Below the pieces are notes generated by a model, which saw only the letters and a program-made list of their open reading frames with translations, ran no database searches and was not told where the DNA came from. The position numbers and the translations under genes were made by a program. Positions 61,591 to 64,000 of a stretch of 64,000 nt of DNA are shown here, in pieces; the first letter of the stretch is position 1, and each line of letters begins with the position of its first letter. Origin of the DNA: Yersinia intermedia (GTDB taxonomy: Bacteria; Pseudomonadota; Gammaproteobacteria; Enterobacterales; Enterobacteriaceae); NCBI RefSeq assembly GCF_900635455.1, contig NZ_LR134116.1, forward strand, positions 1,240,001 to 1,304,000, in the 5' to 3' direction.

Positions 61591-62178
61591 TTAACTCTCC
61601 ATTCGTGAGTCATGCTGTGGATAGTTCACAACGCTAATACTGCCTTGTGCGTTGAGTTCTGTACATAGCTGATAAAAAGCGTGTTCAATTATCGAACTGT
61701 TTTGGCTGGCGGGACTGTGCGCACTAATCTGGATATGTAACCGAGGGGGATTGCCGCCTTCAGCCGGTTGAGTCTTGGAAACCAACTCTGCAATATTCAT
61801 ATTGTGGCAATGGAACAAGTTGGTAAACCGTTCGATAATATGGGGGGAGTCATTGACTTCAACTTTTACCCATACTGTGGCAGGCATCGCTTTTTGGCCC
61901 TGAGCGTTGGTGCGCTTCATCACAATCAGCAAATCAAGCTCTGCCCCTCGTTGTGGCAAGGTCGACTCCAGTAGGGTAATCGCATTCCAACTGCCTGAAA
62001 GCAGCATAATAAATGTGAACTCCTCACCGAACATTGCCAGCCGGCTATCTTCAATATTACAACCGCAGCTACTGACATGGCGGGTGATGGTATTCACGAT
62101 TCCTGGGCGGTCAGCACCCAGTGCGGTAATGACCAGATAATGTTCATCAAGCTGCGGCAAAATCGCTCTTCCTGTCAT
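61591..62178 (-). CDS. gcvR: Glycine cleavage system transcriptional repressor GcvR
   Basis: 195 residues from the ATG at 62178, with two ACT domains: HYLVITALGADRPGIVNTIT and VKVEVNDSPHIIERFTNLFH. GcvR binds glycine and sequesters GcvA to control gcvTHP. The open frame extends 43 codons further with two additional ATGs at 62196 and 62205; 62178 gives a length near the 190 of E. coli. The start is uncertain by a few codons. Divergent from dapA. Confidence 0.92.
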   Translation of the reverse strand: MTGRAILPQLDEHYLVITALGADRPGIVNTITRHVSSCGCNIEDSRLAMFGEEFTFIMLLSGSWNAITLLESTLPQRGAELDLLIVMKRTNAQGQKAMPATVWVKVEVNDSPHIIERFTNLFHCHNMNIAELVSKTQPAEGGNPPRLHIQISAHSPASQNSSIIEHAFYQLCTELNAQGSISVVNYPQHDSRMES

Positions 62179-62306
62179 GCTCTTTGGGGTTACCATGGTA
62201 AACATAAAAAAAACCTGCTGCCAAGCGCTTACAACACAGTTGTTTGCTTGCTTTTGGATAGAGGTCAAAAGTACCATGAGTAACTTGTTTAAGGAGGGGG
62301 TGGGCA

Positions 62307-63206
62307 ATGTTTACGGGAAGTCCAATGTTTACAGGAAGCATAGTTGCACTGGTAACGCCGATGGACGACCAAGGTGTGGTCGATCGTGCAAGCCTGAAGA
62401 AACTTATTGATTACCATGTGGCCAGTGGTACGGCGGCGATCGTCTCCGTGGGCACAACGGGTGAGTCTGCAACACTGAACCATGACGAACATGTTGATGT
62501 GGTCATGCAGACGCTCGAATTGGCCGATGGCCGCATCCCAGTTATTGCCGGAACCGGCGCTAATGCCACCTCCGAAGCAATTTCTCTCACACAACGGTTT
62601 AATAATACCGGCGTAGTGGGGTGTTTGACTGTCACGCCATATTATAATCGGCCAATGCAGGAAGGGTTGTATCAACACTTCAAAGCGATTGCTGAAAGTA
62701 CCGATTTACCCCAAATTCTCTATAATGTGCCTTCGCGTACCGGTTGCGATATGTTACCGCCGACCATTGCTCGCTTAGCTAAGATTAAAAATATTGTTGC
62801 TGTTAAAGAAGCAACAGGGAACTTAAGTCGGGTTAGTCAGATCCAAGTGCTGGTTGATGATGAAGATTTCATCCTGCTCAGTGGTGACGATGCGAGCGGA
62901 CTGGACTTTATGCAACTGGGCGGCAAAGGTGTTATTTCGGTGACGGCAAACATTGCTGCGCGCGAAATGGCCGAACTTTGTGCCTTGGCGGCACAGGGTA
63001 ACTTTGCAGAGGCACGCCGTTTGAATCAGCGCTTGATGCCGTTGCATCAGCATTTATTTGTAGAAGCAAACCCAATTCCGGTGAAATGGGCCGCGAAGAA
63101 GCTGGGATTAATGGCGAATGACACTCTGCGTCTGCCAATGACCCCACTGACTGACCCGGCTAAACGGGTTGTGGAAGACGCGCTGAAAAGCGCAGGTTTG
63201 CTGTAA
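62307..63206 (+). CDS. dapA: 4-hydroxy-tetrahydrodipicolinate synthase DapA
   Basis: 299 residues from the ATG at 62307, or 293 from a second ATG at 62325. The first has a very strong Shine-Dalgarno (GGAGGGGGT) about 8 bases upstream; the second gives the usual family start [18 protein letters not shown]-barrel enzyme with the Schiff-base Lys in AVKEATGN, the Tyr in [10 protein letters not shown] and [14 protein letters not shown]. It condenses pyruvate with aspartate semialdehyde, the first step to lysine and diaminopimelate. bamC follows 16 bases later. Confidence 0.96.
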   Translation: MFTGSPMFTGSIVALVTPMDDQGVVDRASLKKLIDYHVASGTAAIVSVGTTGESATLNHDEHVDVVMQTLELADGRIPVIAGTGANATSEAISLTQRFNNTGVVGCLTVTPYYNRPMQEGLYQHFKAIAESTDLPQILYNVPSRTGCDMLPPTIARLAKIKNIVAVKEATGNLSRVSQIQVLVDDEDFILLSGDDASGLDFMQLGGKGVISVTANIAAREMAELCALAAQGNFAEARRLNQRLMPLHQHLFVEANPIPVKWAAKKLGLMANDTLRLPMTPLTDPAKRVVEDALKSAGLL

Positions 63207-63222
63207 CTCTTAGGGAAATTTG

Positions 63223-64000
63223 ATGGCAATAACATTGCAAAAGTCGACGGTGGTAACGGTTGTGGGTGTTTCGCTGGCAATGCTGCTGGCAGGTTGCTCC
63301 ACTGACCAACGCTACAAACGCCAGGTTGGCGGTGACGAGTCTTATCTTGAAGCTCCTGGGCTAAAGCCGCTTAACTCACCGGCAGGAATGATTCTGCCAG
63401 TGCAGAATGGTGAGTTTGATATCCGTTCCGTCAACTCTCAAGGCGCAGTGGGTAAACAGTTGGACATCCGTCCTCCGGTACAACCACTGGCATTGCTTAG
63501 CGGTTCTCGCGCTGAAAATGCTAACGATACCAGCAAGCTATTGTTAGAAAATAGCCCGCAAAATCGTAACCTTTGGGCACAAGTTACTCGCGTTCTTCAG
63601 GATAAAAACTGGACGATAGCCAGCCGTCAGGATGCCAGCCAAACGTTGACAACTGACTGGGTCAAATGGAACCGTGCAGATGAAGACGTGCAGTTTGAAG
63701 GCCGTTATCAGATAAGTGTGCAGGAACAAGGTTATCAGTTGGTGTTAGTGGTGAAATCCCTTGCGTTACAGCAAGGTGGGCAACCGGTCACCAGCTATAC
63801 CGAAATCCAGCGCTACAACGGCGCAATGCTGAATGCCATTATCGAAGGTCTGGATAAAGTGCGTTCTGATAGCGAAAGCAGTCAGGCTTCCCGTAAAGTC
63901 GGCACGCTGGATGTGCAAAGCGGCAGCGATGATACTGGTTTACCGCAACTGATTGTACGTGCCCCTTATGCTGTGTTGTGGGAACGTTTGCCAGCCGCCC
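63223..64000 (+). CDS. bamC: Outer-membrane protein assembly factor BamC (3' end outside the window)
   Basis: The frame opens with MAITLQKSTVVTVVGVSLAM, has a lipobox LLAGCS (Cys ~27) and stays open to the window end (~259 residues, against ~344 in E. coli). After the lipobox comes the extended segment that contacts BamD (STDQRYKRQVGGDESYLEAP) and the first helix-grip domain. BamC is a lipoprotein of the BAM complex. TAGGGA precedes the ATG at the correct distance. It follows dapA as in E. coli. Confidence 0.93.
   Translation, partial: MAITLQKSTVVTVVGVSLAMLLAGCSTDQRYKRQVGGDESYLEAPGLKPLNSPAGMILPVQNGEFDIRSVNSQGAVGKQLDIRPPVQPLALLSGSRAENANDTSKLLLENSPQNRNLWAQVTRVLQDKNWTIASRQDASQTLTTDWVKWNRADEDVQFEGRYQISVQEQGYQLVLVVKSLALQQGGQPVTSYTEIQRYNGAMLNAIIEGLDKVRSDSESSQASRKVGTLDVQSGSDDTGLPQLIVRAPYAVLWERLPAA

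Overview
The window looks like chromosomal DNA of an enterobacterium of the Yersinia pestis / Y. pseudotuberculosis type. The proteins match Escherichia coli housekeeping proteins closely along their length (BamB, Der, GuaB, GuaA, Ppk, UraA, DapA and others). The intergenic spaces are full of ERIC palindromes and a second Yersinia-style repeat, and several genes are in arrangements typical of Yersinia rather than E. coli. I see no rRNA, tRNA, insertion sequence, prophage or CRISPR array.

Layout. Positions 1-8.5 kb: end of bamB, der, an AEC-family transporter, yfgJ, xseA (reverse), then guaB-guaA behind a PurR-type operator. 8.7-11.6 kb: an AT-rich accessory patch with a large secreted protein of unknown function (N-terminal beta/gamma-crystallin-like, then a ricin-B-like stretch), a broken continuation of it, and an unknown 248-residue protein. 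11.7-15.3 kb: a GNAT acetyltransferase, a TPP riboswitch with a tiny leader ORF and thiD, three tandem ERIC elements, an unknown conserved protein, and an Ivy-type lysozyme inhibitor. 15.5-20.8 kb: the complete glucitol/sorbitol PTS operon srlA-srlE-srlB-srlD-gutM-srlR-gutQ (reverse), with repeats inserted between its genes. 21.2-24.8 kb: yegS, a CyaR-type small RNA, trhP (yegQ) and yegP. 24.9-34.6 kb: mdtABC-baeSR multidrug efflux and envelope-stress operon without mdtD. 34.9-41.6 kb: yegD, dgcE, mgtE and yfgG. 41.8-45.4 kb: ppk-ppx. 45.7-50.4 kb: a divergent Pst-like phosphate ABC transporter with two unusually large permeases. 50.5-52.4 kb: a FliB-like flagellin lysine N-methylase and speG. 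52.5-56.7 kb: purMN and, divergently, upp-uraA. 56.8-64 kb: hda, yfgD (arsC-like), bepA, perM, bcp, gcvR, dapA and the start of bamC.

How the genes work together. The purine genes guaBA and purMN carry PurR-like boxes, and upp-uraA handles uracil salvage. The srl genes import and oxidise sorbitol under an apparent CRP plus SrlR control region. ppk-ppx make and degrade polyphosphate and lie back-to-back with a phosphate importer. Envelope functions recur: BamB, BamC, BepA, BaeSR-MdtABC and the lysozyme inhibitor. Compared with E. coli, a block of about 33 kb (unknown genes, thiD, srl and the yegQ-to-yegE region) lies between guaA and yfgG-ppx-ppk, which are near neighbours in E. coli.
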